A stretch of DNA of 64,000 nucleotides from Acetivibrio sp. MSJd-27 (GCF_018918095.1 NZ_JAHLPV010000013.1:1-64000); one strand, 5' to 3'; shown: positions 45,749 to 55,581, counted from the stretch's first letter. The notes: generated by a model not told the origin, from the sequence alone. Translations and numbers: made by a program.

Positions 45749-46294
45749 CTATTCGTAAATTTCACGTTTCAAAATTCCGATATAGGGCAGGTTTCGGTAT
45801 TTGTTGTCATAGTCCAATCCATAGCCGATGACAAATTCGTCCGGAATATCAAAACCGATGTAATCTACCTTTACATCCGCCTTTCTGCGTTCCGGCTTAT
45901 TGAGCAGTGTGCATATTTTCAAGCTTTTTGGATTGCGTTTTAACAGCATTTCCTTCAGATAGGACAGAGTGATTCCCGAATCGATAATATCCTCTATAAT
46001 CAAAACATTTTTTCCGCTGATGTCAATATCCAGATCCTTTAAAATTTTTACGGCACCGGAGGACTTGGTGGAAGCTCCGTAGCTGGATACCGCCATAAAC
46101 TCAAGCTCCACGCTCTTTTCAATCTCCCGCACTAAATCGGCCATAAAGATAACAGATCCCTTGAGTATACCAATGGCGATAATCGGTTCACTCTCATCAA
46201 AATCTGTTGAAATCTTTTTTCCCATCCGGGCAATTCTCTCTTTCAGCTGCTCCTGAGACAATAGAATTTTTTCGCAGTCACTGTGCATCATCAT
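45749..46294 (-). CDS. hpt: Hypoxanthine phosphoribosyltransferase
   Basis: This 181-residue protein has the PRPP-binding motif VLIIEDIIDSGITL near residue 98 and GILKGSVIFMADLVR near 42, standard for bacterial HPRT. It salvages hypoxanthine and guanine to IMP and GMP. Its start is 3 nt after the tilS stop codon, with AGGAG upstream, so the two are co-translated; the tilS-hpt-ftsH order is conserved across Bacillota. Confidence 0.95.
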   Translation of the reverse strand: MMMHSDCEKILLSQEQLKERIARMGKKISTDFDESEPIIAIGILKGSVIFMADLVREIEKSVELEFMAVSSYGASTKSSGAVKILKDLDIDISGKNVLIIEDIIDSGITLSYLKEMLLKRNPKSLKICTLLNKPERRKADVKVDYIGFDIPDEFVIGYGLDYDNKYRNLPYIGILKREIYE

Positions 46295-46297
46295 AGG

Positions 46298-47647
46298 TTA
46301 TCTCTCCTGTTTTTCAATGGTTATAATATAATATTGCTTTCCGTTCTGCCGGACCTCATTTTTATAAAAACCCGCCATCCATACAATCTCATCCTGATAA
46401 GTGATAAAAGGCCAAGCATTCCGCATGGAACGGGGAATTTTCTTATCTATAAAAATATCCTTTACCTTCTTGCTTCCGGTTCCCGGAAGCTGCATGCTGT
46501 CTCCCTCTCTCCGGGAACGAACCGTAATCCGTCCGTCTGCCGGAAGAGACAAAAGGTTTTTTCCCGCTTCCTTCTGGGAGGAGAGCCTCGCGCTGATACG
46601 AAAACCAGTCTCTGCGAACAGATGGGAAAAGCCATCGGTAATCGCAAAGGAAAACGTCTTTTCTGCAGAAGACCGCGGGTGCATAACAAAAGAATCATAC
46701 CGGATTTCAGCCAGGATTCCTCCGGGTAGAGATATCTGTTTTCCCGTTTGATTGGCCAAAAGTTTTTCCGCCGCCTTGATATGATGATACGCAAGCCGCT
46801 TCCCTGCCAGTTTTTGATAGGCCTTCCGAATCAAGCGGGAGCGAATTGCCGGCTCCTCGTGTTGGAGTTCTTTTTTGGAAAACCTCGCCTCGCCATCCCA
46901 AATCTTACAGAGGGATGCAAAACGCGTTTCCGCCCTTTTTTCAAGGCAGGCACAGTCCTCCGAGGCAAGGGCGGAAAGCCGGAAAAGTGCCTCCTTTATC
47001 CCCGGATTATATTCCCTTTCAAGGCAGGGAAGCAACTCATTGCGGATTTTGTTGCGGGTATAATCGCAGGAAAAATTGGTTTCATCCGTCACATAAACCT
47101 GACTGATTTGATTTAGATAATCCAGAATTTCTGCCTTGGAAACACAAAGAAGGGGACGTATCACGCCATCCTCTCTCACCGGCAGAATCCCTTTGAGCCC
47201 CTCCGTACCACAACCCCGTAGCAGTCTTAAAAGCACGGTCTCCGCCGCGTCGTCTTTATGGTGTGCCGTCGCAATGACATCGCAGCAAAGTCTTTTGCGG
47301 TACTTCTGAAAAATCCGGTACCGCTCCTGCCGGCCTGCATCCTCCAGGGAAATGTTCTTCCTGCGGCTGACCTCAGCCACATCCGCCCGCTCTGCAAAAA
47401 ACAGAATCTCCCTTTTCCTGCACAGCTCACGGGAAAAAGCTTCATCCCTCTGCGCATCCTCCCGCAGCATATGGTTGACATGAACAGCGGCTATCTGGAT
47501 AGACGGATCCCGGGAGGCCATATCATGCAATAAACATAAAAGGGCAACCGAGTCCGCACCGCCGGAAAGTCCGACCAGGACCCTGCCGCCATTTTGAAGC
47601 ATCTGATATTCATCCATGAAAGCGCTTACTTTAGTAAGGAACATCAT
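46298..47647 (-). CDS. tilS: tRNA(Ile)-lysidine synthetase
   Basis: The ATG at 47647 (MMFLTKVSAFMDEYQML) follows AAGGAG and overlaps the end of dnaB by 17 nt. The 449 residues have the N-type ATP pyrophosphatase PP-loop VGLSGGADSVALL (about residues 24-36), HVNHMLREDAQRDE near 58 and ATAHHKDDAAETVLLRLLRG near 123, then a C-terminal TilS domain. It converts C34 of the AUA-reading tRNA-Ile to lysidine, an essential step. The longer frame into dnaB is not used. Confidence 0.95.
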   Translation of the reverse strand: MMFLTKVSAFMDEYQMLQNGGRVLVGLSGGADSVALLCLLHDMASRDPSIQIAAVHVNHMLREDAQRDEAFSRELCRKREILFFAERADVAEVSRRKNISLEDAGRQERYRIFQKYRKRLCCDVIATAHHKDDAAETVLLRLLRGCGTEGLKGILPVREDGVIRPLLCVSKAEILDYLNQISQVYVTDETNFSCDYTRNKIRNELLPCLEREYNPGIKEALFRLSALASEDCACLEKRAETRFASLCKIWDGEARFSKKELQHEEPAIRSRLIRKAYQKLAGKRLAYHHIKAAEKLLANQTGKQISLPGGILAEIRYDSFVMHPRSSAEKTFSFAITDGFSHLFAETGFRISARLSSQKEAGKNLLSLPADGRITVRSRREGDSMQLPGTGSKKVKDIFIDKKIPRSMRNAWPFITYQDEIVWMAGFYKNEVRQNGKQYYIITIEKQER

Positions 47648-48965
47648 GGGAAATCTCCTTGTTATAGAACGTAGTGTATTCACCAAGCCAGACCAGTTCC
47701 ACCTTGCCGGTAGAACCGCCCCTGTTTTTTGATATATAGCAGTCACAGATATTTTTACGCTCGGTCTCTGCATTATAATATTCTTCCCGATATAAAAACA
47801 TGACAATATCCGCGTCCTGCTCAATCGCACCGGATTCCCTCAAGTCGGAAAGCCGCGGTACAGGGTCGTCCTTTCTCTGTTCCGCCGCCCTGGACAGCTG
47901 GGACAACGCGATGACAGGAATCGACAGTTCCTTCGCAAGAATTTTCAAAGAACGGCTGATCTCTGAAATTTCCTGCTGCCGGGATTCCTTTCCAGAACCC
48001 TGCATCAACTGCAGATAGTCAATGATAACCAAACCAATATTCCGCTCCAGCTTCAGCCGCTTACATTTCGCCCGAAGCTCGGTAACGGAAATAGCTGAGG
48101 TATCGTCAATATAAATCGGGGAAGCCGCAATCGGCTCAAGCAGATCGATAAAGCGCCCCAACTCCTCCGCATTAATATCGCCGGTCTTTAATTTCTGGGA
48201 GCTGATTTTTGCCTCGGAACAGATGATACGGTTTACCATCTCCTCCTTCGCCATTTCCAGATTAAAAATCGCCACAGGAATATTGCCGCGGATTGCTGCG
48301 TTCTGCGCAATATTGACCGCTAAACTGGATTTCCCCATACCCGGCCGAGCCGCGATCAGAATCAGCTGACCGGGCTGCAATCCCAGAAGTACACTGTCCA
48401 AATCGGTATAGCCGCTGGAAATGCCGGAAATCTTATTTCCGTTTTTCATCAGCTCCGACAGACGGTTATAATTTTCATAAATGATGGGTTTAATATGGGA
48501 AACTCCCTGGGAATCACGGTTTTGTGCCACATCAAATATCTTCTGCACCGCGTATTCCATCACATCATTGGCTTCTCCGTTGTTTAAGCATGCCTGTTCA
48601 ATATCCTTGGAGGCGTCAATCAAACTGCGGATTTCCCATTTTTGTTTGACGATCTCCGCGTAGGAGAGAACATTCAGAGCAATAGGCACATTGGTGATGA
48701 TCTCCTGCAGGTATATCTTGCCGCCAACCGCATCATACACATCATTTTCAATCAGCTTTTCCCCCAGCGTCACCACATCGATAGGCTTATTGCTGTTAAA
48801 AAGCTCCACAATCGCTGTGAAAATCAGTTTGTTTTTTTCTATGTAAAAATTGTGGGGGGCAACCGCCTCCAGCACCTCCGGCAGGCAGGAGGGCTTGATT
48901 AAAATCGAACCGATAATGGCCTGTTCCGCTTCGCTGGAATATGGCACCTCTCTCCCGATTTCCAT
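47631..48965 (-). CDS. dnaB: Replicative DNA helicase DnaB
   Basis: This 444-residue helicase has an N-terminal primase-interacting domain (PYSSEAEQAIIGSIL, about residues 8-22) and a RecA-like domain with Walker A ARPGMGKSSLAVNI near 206, Walker B LVIIDYLQLM near 312 and RLSDLRESGAIEQDAD near 375. It unwinds DNA at the replication fork as a hexamer. It starts 17 nt after rplI in the conserved gdpP-rplI-dnaB order. Confidence 0.97.
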   Translation of the reverse strand: MEIGREVPYSSEAEQAIIGSILIKPSCLPEVLEAVAPHNFYIEKNKLIFTAIVELFNSNKPIDVVTLGEKLIENDVYDAVGGKIYLQEIITNVPIALNVLSYAEIVKQKWEIRSLIDASKDIEQACLNNGEANDVMEYAVQKIFDVAQNRDSQGVSHIKPIIYENYNRLSELMKNGNKISGISSGYTDLDSVLLGLQPGQLILIAARPGMGKSSLAVNIAQNAAIRGNIPVAIFNLEMAKEEMVNRIICSEAKISSQKLKTGDINAEELGRFIDLLEPIAASPIYIDDTSAISVTELRAKCKRLKLERNIGLVIIDYLQLMQGSGKESRQQEISEISRSLKILAKELSIPVIALSQLSRAAEQRKDDPVPRLSDLRESGAIEQDADIVMFLYREEYYNAETERKNICDCYISKNRGGSTGKVELVWLGEYTTFYNKEISHDVPY

Positions 48966-48982
48966 ATGGCTTCTCCTTACTT

Positions 48983-49429
48983 TTAGAGCTCTTTGATCGC
49001 AACGGTAAAGGTCGCGGTAACTTCCGGATGAATTTTTGCTTCCACCGTATAGTTTCCGATATTTTTGATGGGATCGCTCAAAATGATTTTGCGCTTATCG
49101 ATCTCTACCTTTAATTCTTTTTTCACCGCTTCCGCAATATCCATCGTTGTCACAGAACCAAACAGTCTGCCTCCATCTCCGGCTTTTGCCTGCAGGGAAA
49201 CCGTCTTATCCTGAATTGCTTCCCTAATTTGCTGTGCGTTGTTCCATTCCACTTCCCTGCGGTGCGCCTGTGCGCTCTTCTCGTTGTTCAGCTTGTTCAT
49301 ATTATCGTTGGTCGCAGGAGCCGCCAATCCTTTTTTCAGCAAAAAGTTGTTGGCATACCCATCACTGACATTGATGACATCGCCTTTCTTGCCCTGCGCT
49401 TTCACGTCTTTTAATAAAATTACTTTCAT
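48983..49429 (-). CDS. rplI: 50S ribosomal protein L9
   Basis: This 148-residue protein starts [20 protein letters not shown] and has the L9 signature [16 protein letters not shown], then a long connecting helix and the C-terminal rRNA-binding domain. It is located in the large ribosomal subunit. It sits 14 nt after gdpP and 17 nt before dnaB. Confidence 0.97.
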   Translation of the reverse strand: MKVILLKDVKAQGKKGDVINVSDGYANNFLLKKGLAAPATNDNMNKLNNEKSAQAHRREVEWNNAQQIREAIQDKTVSLQAKAGDGGRLFGSVTTMDIAEAVKKELKVEIDKRKIILSDPIKNIGNYTVEAKIHPEVTATFTVAIKEL

Positions 49430-49443
49430 GATATCTCTCCGTT

Positions 49444-51450
49444 CTATGTGTTGTTGTTTTCAAGATAGTGATCAATCGCCTTTTCCAGTTCCGCGGTAAC
49501 CTCCTCCAGCGTTTTTCCGGAAACTTCGGTTCCAGCGGCAAGCTGATGCCCTCCGCCCCCCAACTGCTCCATAATCACCTGGACATTGACATCTCCCACA
49601 GAACGGGCGCTTATTTTCGTAATATGATTATAATGGTAGAGAACAAATGTCGTGGTGATGCCCTTGATATTTATCAGATCATCCGCCGCCTGGGCGATAA
49701 TAGTGAGATCTTCCAGCTCACTGCCTGAGGAAGCGCTGATGGCAATCTGATCCCGGTAAATCTTTGCATTCCGCACCATGCTGGAACGGATTAAATAGGT
49801 ATCCAGATCACATTTCACCATTTCCTTTGCGGCGATAGGATCCAACCCTGCCCTCCTTAAAAAGGAGGCGGCCTCAAAGGTTCGCACACCGGTTTTAAAA
49901 GCAAAATTCTTGGTATCAACCAGTATCCCTGCATACAGGGAATCGCATTCTACCTTGGTCAGTTTTACCTTGTCATCAATGTATTGCAGCATCTCAATGA
50001 TTAACTCGGAAGTAGAAGATGCATAGGGCTCATGATAACAAAGCACTGTATTGGTGATAAAGTCTGCACTTTTGCGGTGGTGGTCAATCAAAACAATACT
50101 CTCCGCCATATCCACCAGTTCCGGGAAAGACACCACACTTTTCTTGTGGGTATCCAGAATCACGAGAACCGCATCGGAATTCATCATCATCTCCGCCTGA
50201 TATTTCGAGATAAACGTATCGTTGTACTCGTCGTCGCTGTCGATACGTTCCTTCATATTGTGAATAGAAGGATTGATGGTGTCCAGCGCAATGTAACAAT
50301 TCTTGTTCAGGGTCCTGACAGCACGGTAAATTCCCAGCGCAGCTCCCAGCAAATCCGGATCGGGATTTTTATGTCCAATGACGATCACATTTTTTTTGCT
50401 CTCGATCAGTTCCCTGAACGCAAAGGAAATCACCCGCGCACGAACCTTGGTGCGCTTTTCCGTCTCCTTGGTGTTTCCCCCATAATAGGAAAATCCATCC
50501 TTATCCTTAATGACAACCTGGTCTCCGCCACGGCCCAGGCACATGTCCAGTGCCGCCTTTGAATACTCATCCGCCGTCATCGGATTTTCATCGGATACAC
50601 CGATTCCAATACTCAATGTAACCGGAATGCTCAAATCCATATCAATATTTTTTACGCTCTCCAAAATTTCAAAGCGGTTGTTCTTCTTATATTCTTTTAA
50701 GTATTTTTCCTGGATCAGCAGGATATAGCGATCCTTTTCCAGTTTCTTGATGTAACCGGATATGTTTTTTGCCCACTGGAAAATCAAATTATCTATCTTT
50801 GCGGTCAGCTGTGCGATATCGCTTCCGATTAAACCGGAGATGCTCTCCTCGTAGTTATCTATGACGATGGAGGCATATGCCAGCCGTTCGTTTTCATACT
50901 TTTCCTCCAGCTGCGCATACTGTGTGATGTCCACCCAATAAAGCAGAGCCCATTTTTTTGATTTTTCCTCCTGAAAATTTTCTACCGAACCAACCACGTT
51001 GTACTCCCGATCGTTTAACCGGCAGGTGAAATTCAGTTCCTTCCGTCCCTTTTCATAGGTCAGCTTAGGAAAATCAGGCACAACGTCAGTGATCTTTTCG
51101 GTGGAGATAATCCGCTTTCCCAGAATGTCACAAAATTTATCGTTTCCCCAGATCATCTGATTCTTTTCTGTCAGAATGACCAAAGGGAAATTGCTGTTCA
51201 CAATAAAATTCTTTGTGATGGAATCGCTGGAAAGATACACATCTTCAATAAAGTCAGACAGCTTCCGATTCTTCTCACTGGTAAAAACCGTCTGACACAG
51301 GATGACAAGAATAATAATTCCCAGCTGTATAATCCCAAGAACGGGATTATATATAAACATTAACAAGGCGAATATGACAATGAGGAAATATACAATCATC
51401 AGTTTTGAATTGATCATCCCTGTGATTTTCCCCAACAGGTTATGCTTCAT
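49444..51450 (-). CDS. gdpP: c-di-AMP phosphodiesterase GdpP (DHH family)
   Basis: The ATG at 51450 follows AAAGGAG. The 668 residues have two N-terminal membrane helices (about 15-55), a PAS-like domain (about 70-160) and a degenerate GGDEF domain (about 165-300). The DHH/DHHA1 phosphoesterase follows, with [32 protein letters not shown] and [11 protein letters not shown]. It hydrolyses the second messenger c-di-AMP, which controls potassium, osmotic and wall homeostasis. It leads the operon with rplI and dnaB and has its own promoter at 51688. An upstream frame to 51594 lacks a ribosome binding site. Confidence 0.95.
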   Translation of the reverse strand: MKHNLLGKITGMINSKLMIVYFLIVIFALLMFIYNPVLGIIQLGIIILVILCQTVFTSEKNRKLSDFIEDVYLSSDSITKNFIVNSNFPLVILTEKNQMIWGNDKFCDILGKRIISTEKITDVVPDFPKLTYEKGRKELNFTCRLNDREYNVVGSVENFQEEKSKKWALLYWVDITQYAQLEEKYENERLAYASIVIDNYEESISGLIGSDIAQLTAKIDNLIFQWAKNISGYIKKLEKDRYILLIQEKYLKEYKKNNRFEILESVKNIDMDLSIPVTLSIGIGVSDENPMTADEYSKAALDMCLGRGGDQVVIKDKDGFSYYGGNTKETEKRTKVRARVISFAFRELIESKKNVIVIGHKNPDPDLLGAALGIYRAVRTLNKNCYIALDTINPSIHNMKERIDSDDEYNDTFISKYQAEMMMNSDAVLVILDTHKKSVVSFPELVDMAESIVLIDHHRKSADFITNTVLCYHEPYASSTSELIIEMLQYIDDKVKLTKVECDSLYAGILVDTKNFAFKTGVRTFEAASFLRRAGLDPIAAKEMVKCDLDTYLIRSSMVRNAKIYRDQIAISASSGSELEDLTIIAQAADDLINIKGITTTFVLYHYNHITKISARSVGDVNVQVIMEQLGGGGHQLAAGTEVSGKTLEEVTAELEKAIDHYLENNNT

Positions 51451-51687
51451 TTTGGTTACTCCTTTAAAAAGGGCACTGATTTTAAGTTTATACCGAAAAG
51501 CAAGAGGTCTCCCGCCGAATCGTTGCATAGCGGGGCAATGCTCCTTATGAAACAAAACAAAATGCTTTGCAAAAGCATTCTGCAAACGTTTCAATCCTGC
51601 GAAACGAGGGCTGCTTTCCTCCGCTGCTCATAAATTCGCTTCAACCGCTTACAGAAACAGGAAACATTGCTGACAAGGTTATATTAA

Positions 51688-51716
51688 ATTATACCACAAC
51701 GGATTCTTCCAGTCAA
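51688..51716 (-). promoter_or_regulatory. Promoter of the gdpP-rplI-dnaB operon
   Basis: Leftward TTGACT (51716-51711) and TATAAT (51693-51688) have 17-nt spacing, leaving a leader of about 230 nt. That leader (51451-51687) holds no recognised riboswitch. Confidence 0.75.
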
Positions 51717-51772
51717 ATAAAACCTCAGAAATGAGAATCCTTTCGCAATGCAAGCCTTCTTATCGGAAACTC

Positions 51773-52435
51773 CTATCCCACGATCTCTCCGTCTCGCATC
51801 CGAATCGCCTGGGTAAACAGTCTTTGATGCTCCATATTATGCGTTACCATGATAATGGTGTACCCCTGCCTGTGCAGGTTTTGAAACAAATTCATCACCG
51901 TCTCGCCCGACTTGGAATCCAAATTTCCAGTTGGTTCGTCCGCAATGATCAGTCTGGAATCATTGACGATAGCGCGGGCGATGCTAACTCTTTGCTTTTG
52001 TCCTCCGGAAAGTTCCTGCGGCCTATGGTTCATCCGGTCGGACAGTCCCACCTGTCCGAGCGCCTCCCTGGCGGATTCCACTCTCTGTTTCGGCGGCACA
52101 TTTCCGTATTGCATGGGAAGCATCACATTCTCCAGTGCCGTCAAATTATCCAGCAAATGAAACGACTGAAATACAAAGCCGATGCTTTGATTCCGAAACC
52201 GTGAGATCTCCCTGTCTTTCATTTGAAACAGATTTTTGCCATTCACCAGCACTTCACCGTCTGTAGGCTTCTCCAGGCCGGCCATGATACTCAAAAGAGT
52301 GGATTTCCCGCTTCCCGAATCACCGATGATACCCGCAAAGGACTGATTTGGGATCTCCAGGTTAATATCTTTTAAAATCAAAAGTTCCCTGTTCTTCAGC
52401 TGATATGTCTTTGTAATATGATTGACCGTGATCAT
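51773..52435 (-). CDS. ABC transporter ATPase, LolD/MacB-like, without permease
   Basis: The ATG at 52435 follows AGGAGAG. The 220-residue ATPase has Walker [14 protein letters not shown] loop [20 protein letters not shown], signature [14 protein letters not shown], Walker [19 protein letters not shown] and the H loop MVTHNMEHQ. The family works with FtsX/MacB-type permeases in peptide export, lipoprotein release or bacitracin-type resistance. No permease gene adjoins it here, which is unusual. Confidence 0.92.
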   Translation of the reverse strand: MITVNHITKTYQLKNRELLILKDINLEIPNQSFAGIIGDSGSGKSTLLSIMAGLEKPTDGEVLVNGKNLFQMKDREISRFRNQSIGFVFQSFHLLDNLTALENVMLPMQYGNVPPKQRVESAREALGQVGLSDRMNHRPQELSGGQKQRVSIARAIVNDSRLIIADEPTGNLDSKSGETVMNLFQNLHRQGYTIIMVTHNMEHQRLFTQAIRMRDGEIVG

Positions 52436-52488
52436 ATTTTTCTCTCCTGTCTGCCTTCCGGCTTTCATTGTATCTGTTCCGAAAAAAA

Positions 52489-52518
52489 GAGAGCCCGTTA
52501 AATATAAAACGAGCTCTC
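52489..52518 (-). terminator. Terminator of the thioesterase operon
   Basis: GAGAGC..GTT (52489-52499) pairs with AACGAGCTCTC (52508-52518) and in the leftward direction is followed by seven T. Confidence 0.85.
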
Positions 52519-52647
52519 TATATCACATGCTGTTTTCCAACTTCATATCATATATTCTCACGGATGAACCGTTTTGAAAGCTCTATTTACACCTAGCGAA
52601 CTCTACACTATTATCTTAAATCAATTCAATTGAAAAATACATGGAAA

Positions 52648-53070
52648 TTATTTCATTGTATCTTCCACTCTCTGTTCCAGCATGAACATTGTTACCGTTC
52701 CCCTTGCAATTGGAAGACCATCCTCTGTTATCTCCACATCATAGACACCTGTGCTTCGGCCTTGATGTATCTTCTTGGCAACCGCCTTTAGGGGAAGCCC
52801 TCTTGTCGCCGATTTGATGTAGGAGATGCTGCTGTTTAAAGTGACGCAGATATGCCCGCTGGTCATGGCGGCTGTCCCCGCAACCGAATCCGCCATGGTA
52901 AACAGAAGACCTCCGTGGATATGGGGGAACCCAATATTGCTGTTTGAGGTGCCGGACGGAAGAAGCTCTGCTTCCGCAAAGCCCGGACCACATTTTTTTA
53001 ATACAATTCCATTGGAATAACCGAACGCATTCTTCTCATTGATGTAATTGATAAATTTCTGATAGTCCAT
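52648..53070 (-). CDS. PaaI-type hotdog-fold thioesterase
   Basis: This 140-residue protein has the PaaI/YbgC hotdog signature NIGFPHIHGGLLFTMADSVA (about residues 45-64), where HGG and D are the active-site residues, followed by VTLNSSISYIKSATRG. It hydrolyses an acyl-CoA or aryl-CoA thioester in the cytoplasm. It starts 2 nt after the DMT transporter stop codon, so the two are co-translated. Substrate unknown. Confidence 0.88.
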   Translation of the reverse strand: MDYQKFINYINEKNAFGYSNGIVLKKCGPGFAEAELLPSGTSNSNIGFPHIHGGLLFTMADSVAGTAAMTSGHICVTLNSSISYIKSATRGLPLKAVAKKIHQGRSTGVYDVEITEDGLPIARGTVTMFMLEQRVEDTMK

Positions 53071-53072
53071 AC

Positions 53073-54035
53073 TTATATCTCCTCGGTCCGTATGGGGGGT
53101 TTTTGTCTTTTCTGCTCCAGCAGATCCGGCAGAATCGTCGTAAGTGAGCCCGATAGAATCAGAAGAATCCCCAGAAACATATGCAGAGGAATCGCCTCAC
53201 CCAAAATGACAAGCGCGAGCACCGGAGCAAGGGCTGGCTTAAAGAAAAACACTAGGGAGGCCGTATTGGCAGAGGCCGCTTCCATTGCCAGAAAATAAGC
53301 TGCGTATCCGATTCCCGTAACTCCCACAGCTATGTATAAAACCGTCAGGATATTGTCCGGCGTATAGCCAGCCAGCAAAGGTATGTCCGCAAACGTCTCC
53401 ATTCCATGAGCCGTTATAAAATCGGCTATCGGACCAATCTTGGTCAAAACAGCCAGCAAAAGCATTTCCAAGCTGCCAAATAAAAAGCTAAAACAGGTTA
53501 CAACAACTCCTCCGAACTGACGGCATTTCTTTTTACCAAGCACGCCGTACAATGCAAAGGTAACAGTGGCCAAAACCGTAAACAGCAATCCTGCTCCGTC
53601 AATCTCCATCTGAAAGGGATTGATGATGGCGATAATACCCGCAATCTCTAAAATGAGGGCGGCAATATGCCTTTTTGTGATAGCTTCCCGCAGAATAAAA
53701 TAGGCAAAAAACAGAACAAAAACCGGGTTGGAACTGAACAGCACCGCAACCACAGACGCCTTTACCCGCTCCACGGCCAGCTGATAAAAGGACATGCTGA
53801 CAACAACCCCCATCAATCCAAGCAAAGCAAAATAGCCCAAGCTCTTTTTATCCAGTGAAATTTGTTTTCTTGCCAGAGCACGCAGCGCAAAAGGCAGAAG
53901 AACGATTCCGCCGACCAGAAAGCGCGTCAATGTCATCTGGATAGGATGAAATGCCCCCGCCAGTGTTTTTAAAGCAATCTCCATACTGCTGAACAGTATG
54001 GTCGCAATCAGAATGTACAAATACCCCTTTTTCAA
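53073..54035 (-). CDS. DMT-superfamily (EamA) transporter
   Basis: The protein has ten hydrophobic helices in two EamA repeats, with QMTLTRFLVGGIVLLPFALR in the first half and IGYAAYFLAMEAASANTASL in the second. I chose the TTG at 54035 (LKKGYLYILI) because CGGAG lies 10 nt upstream; an ATG at 54059 has no such site. The 320-residue length is typical of metabolite or drug exporters of this family. The adjacent thioesterase suggests an organic acid or amino acid derivative, but this is only a guess from context. Confidence 0.87.
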   Translation of the reverse strand: MKKGYLYILIATILFSSMEIALKTLAGAFHPIQMTLTRFLVGGIVLLPFALRALARKQISLDKKSLGYFALLGLMGVVVSMSFYQLAVERVKASVVAVLFSSNPVFVLFFAYFILREAITKRHIAALILEIAGIIAIINPFQMEIDGAGLLFTVLATVTFALYGVLGKKKCRQFGGVVVTCFSFLFGSLEMLLLAVLTKIGPIADFITAHGMETFADIPLLAGYTPDNILTVLYIAVGVTGIGYAAYFLAMEAASANTASLVFFFKPALAPVLALVILGEAIPLHMFLGILLILSGSLTTILPDLLEQKRQKPPIRTEEI

Positions 54036-54071
54036 CCAACAGCATCTCCGTTTCTTCATTTTGTGTGATTC

Positions 54072-54100
54072 ATTATAACAAATCAAATTCGCAAAATCAA
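54072..54100 (-). promoter_or_regulatory. Promoter of the DMT-thioesterase operon
   Basis: Leftward TTGATT (54100-54095) and TATAAT (54077-54072) have 17-nt spacing, 36 nt before the TTG start. Confidence 0.75.
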
Positions 54101-54128
54101 TGTGAAAGATGCACAATATCCAGCCATA

Positions 54129-54163
54129 AAAAAGTGTCCCGCCGTAACAGGCAGGACGCTTTT
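54129..54163 (-). terminator. Terminator of the 54177-55155 gene pair
   Basis: AAAAGTGTCC..GCC pairs with GGC.GGACGCTTTT with one bulge. In the leftward direction it is followed by six T. Confidence 0.8.
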
Positions 54164-54176
54164 GGAAAGAAAAATC

Positions 54177-54584
54177 CTACTTCTGACAATTTTGATCTTT
54201 GAGCACACATGTCAAAAAGCTGTATAGGCTGATGACGGTATACACAAAAAAAGTGGTAACTAAAAATACAAGCACAACCAGAATCAAAAGATTTGTAAGG
54301 GCAAAAAGAATACTGATGACACTGCCGGCAAAAAGGGCAAGCGCTGCTACAAGCAAGCGTTTCCCGCATTGGCGAACACATTTGTCAATCGAAGGATCCT
54401 GCCTTAGCAGGCTGGAGCCTACTATCGTGAGCACCAAAAGTGAAAAACCGGCAAGACCAATGGCAATCCATGGTGCTATCAAAAATGATGTGATAAAATT
54501 TATAAATGCAATAATTGCAAATCCGATCCCCGCTAAAATACTTATGAGCAAACACAGAACATCATAATTTTTATCATGACACAT
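54177..54584 (-). CDS. Small membrane protein of unknown function
   Basis: The ATG at 54584 follows AAGGAGAG. The 135 residues contain four hydrophobic segments (about 8-28, 32-52, 70-90, 95-120). The charged loop LLRQDPSIDKCVRQCGKRL and the tail CVLKDQNCQK together hold three cysteines. I do not recognise a family. It lies 22 nt after the 54607 gene and shares its terminator, so the two form one unit. Confidence 0.7.
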   Translation of the reverse strand: MCHDKNYDVLCLLISILAGIGFAIIAFINFITSFLIAPWIAIGLAGFSLLVLTIVGSSLLRQDPSIDKCVRQCGKRLLVAALALFAGSVISILFALTNLLILVVLVFLVTTFFVYTVISLYSFLTCVLKDQNCQK

Positions 54585-54606
54585 ATAAAACTCTCCTTTT
54601 ATTATA

Positions 54607-55155
54607 TTATTCGCCAAAGCCTGCGTTGTCCGCATTCAGCAAAACTGCACCGGCCCCTAAATTGATATCAATATAGTGGGCGTCAACACGAACTTTAAAC
54701 CGCCTTCCGGATCTACACCCATCCTGCGGCATGCTTACACTGATATCCTCCGGCATGATAAAACGAATCGGCGCCACTCTAACATTGGTGCATCCCATGT
54801 TGTGATGAGCTGGAACCGTCATTATCTTCAGCCCCCGATGGTATTCTCTCTGAAAACAATCCAGTTCATAGAGCTGGACACTTAACGCAACCCGTTTGCC
54901 AGGACATATATTGCGCAGCGTAACGGTTAGGTCCAGAATTCTTCCCTGATTTTCTATCGGTCTGCTTAACTCAACTGTCTTTGCATCTTCACAAGACGTA
55001 AAGGCAATCTCATTTCTGGAACAGGGAGAAGACTTGCAAAAGGATTCTTTTGAACTTTTTGGGACGAATGATGTTTCTGCTTCCGATTGGGACTGCGCAT
55101 TCATTTCAGAAAATTGATTTCCCAGCGATAATTTTCCTAAATTAATTTTATCCAT
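54607..55155 (-). CDS. Conserved-looking protein of unknown function, RBS in a palindrome
   Basis: The ATG at 55155 follows AAGGAGC. The 182 residues have a low-complexity N-terminal third (MNAQSQSEAETSFVPKSSKE), then a beta-rich part with ILDLTVTLRNICPGKRVALS, HRGLKIMTVPAHHNMGCTNV and FKVRVDAHYIDINLG. I recall similar uncharacterised proteins in Clostridia but cannot name a family. There is no signal peptide. The ribosome binding site lies inside a 22-bp perfect inverted repeat, and the gene shares a transcript with the membrane protein at 54177. Confidence 0.65.
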   Translation of the reverse strand: MDKINLGKLSLGNQFSEMNAQSQSEAETSFVPKSSKESFCKSSPCSRNEIAFTSCEDAKTVELSRPIENQGRILDLTVTLRNICPGKRVALSVQLYELDCFQREYHRGLKIMTVPAHHNMGCTNVRVAPIRFIMPEDISVSMPQDGCRSGRRFKVRVDAHYIDINLGAGAVLLNADNAGFGE

Positions 55156-55159
55156 AAAT

Positions 55160-55216
55160 TTTGCTCCTTCCTTTACATACAATATAAATTATACTGTATG
55201 TAAAGGAAGGAGCAAA
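55160..55216. promoter_or_regulatory. 22-bp perfect palindrome over the start region of the 54607 gene
   Basis: Positions 55160-55181 are exactly complementary to 55195-55216 across a 13-nt AT-rich loop. Each arm contains AAGGAAGGAGC, so a Shine-Dalgarno sequence faces outward on both strands. The loop contains TATAAT on the - strand. It could be an operator, an RNA fold that hides the ribosome binding site, or a divergent start region. Confidence 0.7.
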
Positions 55217-55523
55217 TCTATAGAAATGCAATCGATAAAACCGGGATGTTGTAATTGTATTCCTGTCTGTGTACTATAATGGTATGCATGAAAACCGCTG
55301 TTTGATACAACTTGGCCATTTTTATCTGGCAGAAAAATAGATTTCTCACCTTCAGAACCGCTTTCCTTTCTCTTTCTCCAGGCATTCCCAGAATTGGATC
55401 TGAATAAGATCTCTTTTGTCAGGCTGATATACCGAACACTTTCCAGCTTAAATATAAATTAATTGAATTTTATATCATTTTAATATATTTCATCGAATCC
55501 TTTTACCATCTTAGTGTGAGCCA
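55217..55523. other. Gap between divergent genes, no clear content
   Basis: This AT-rich stretch contains only very short frames, the best being a 17-codon frame at 55226-55279 (see findings). I see no RNA gene. Confidence 0.5.
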
Positions 55524-55532
55524 TGCTATAAT
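55524..55532 (+). promoter_or_regulatory. Extended -10 promoter of truncated dapA
   Basis: TGCTATAAT is an extended -10 element 50 nt before the dapA start; no good -35 is seen. Confidence 0.5.
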
Positions 55533-55581
55533 CTTTTCATAAAAACGTATCCACCACATTATCTTGAAAGGAAATCATGTT

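Noticed and set aside
55226-55241. A third LacI-type operator (ATGCAATCGATAAAAC)
   Set aside because: Only the left half-site matches; the right half is not complementary and no promoter is placed to be controlled by it.
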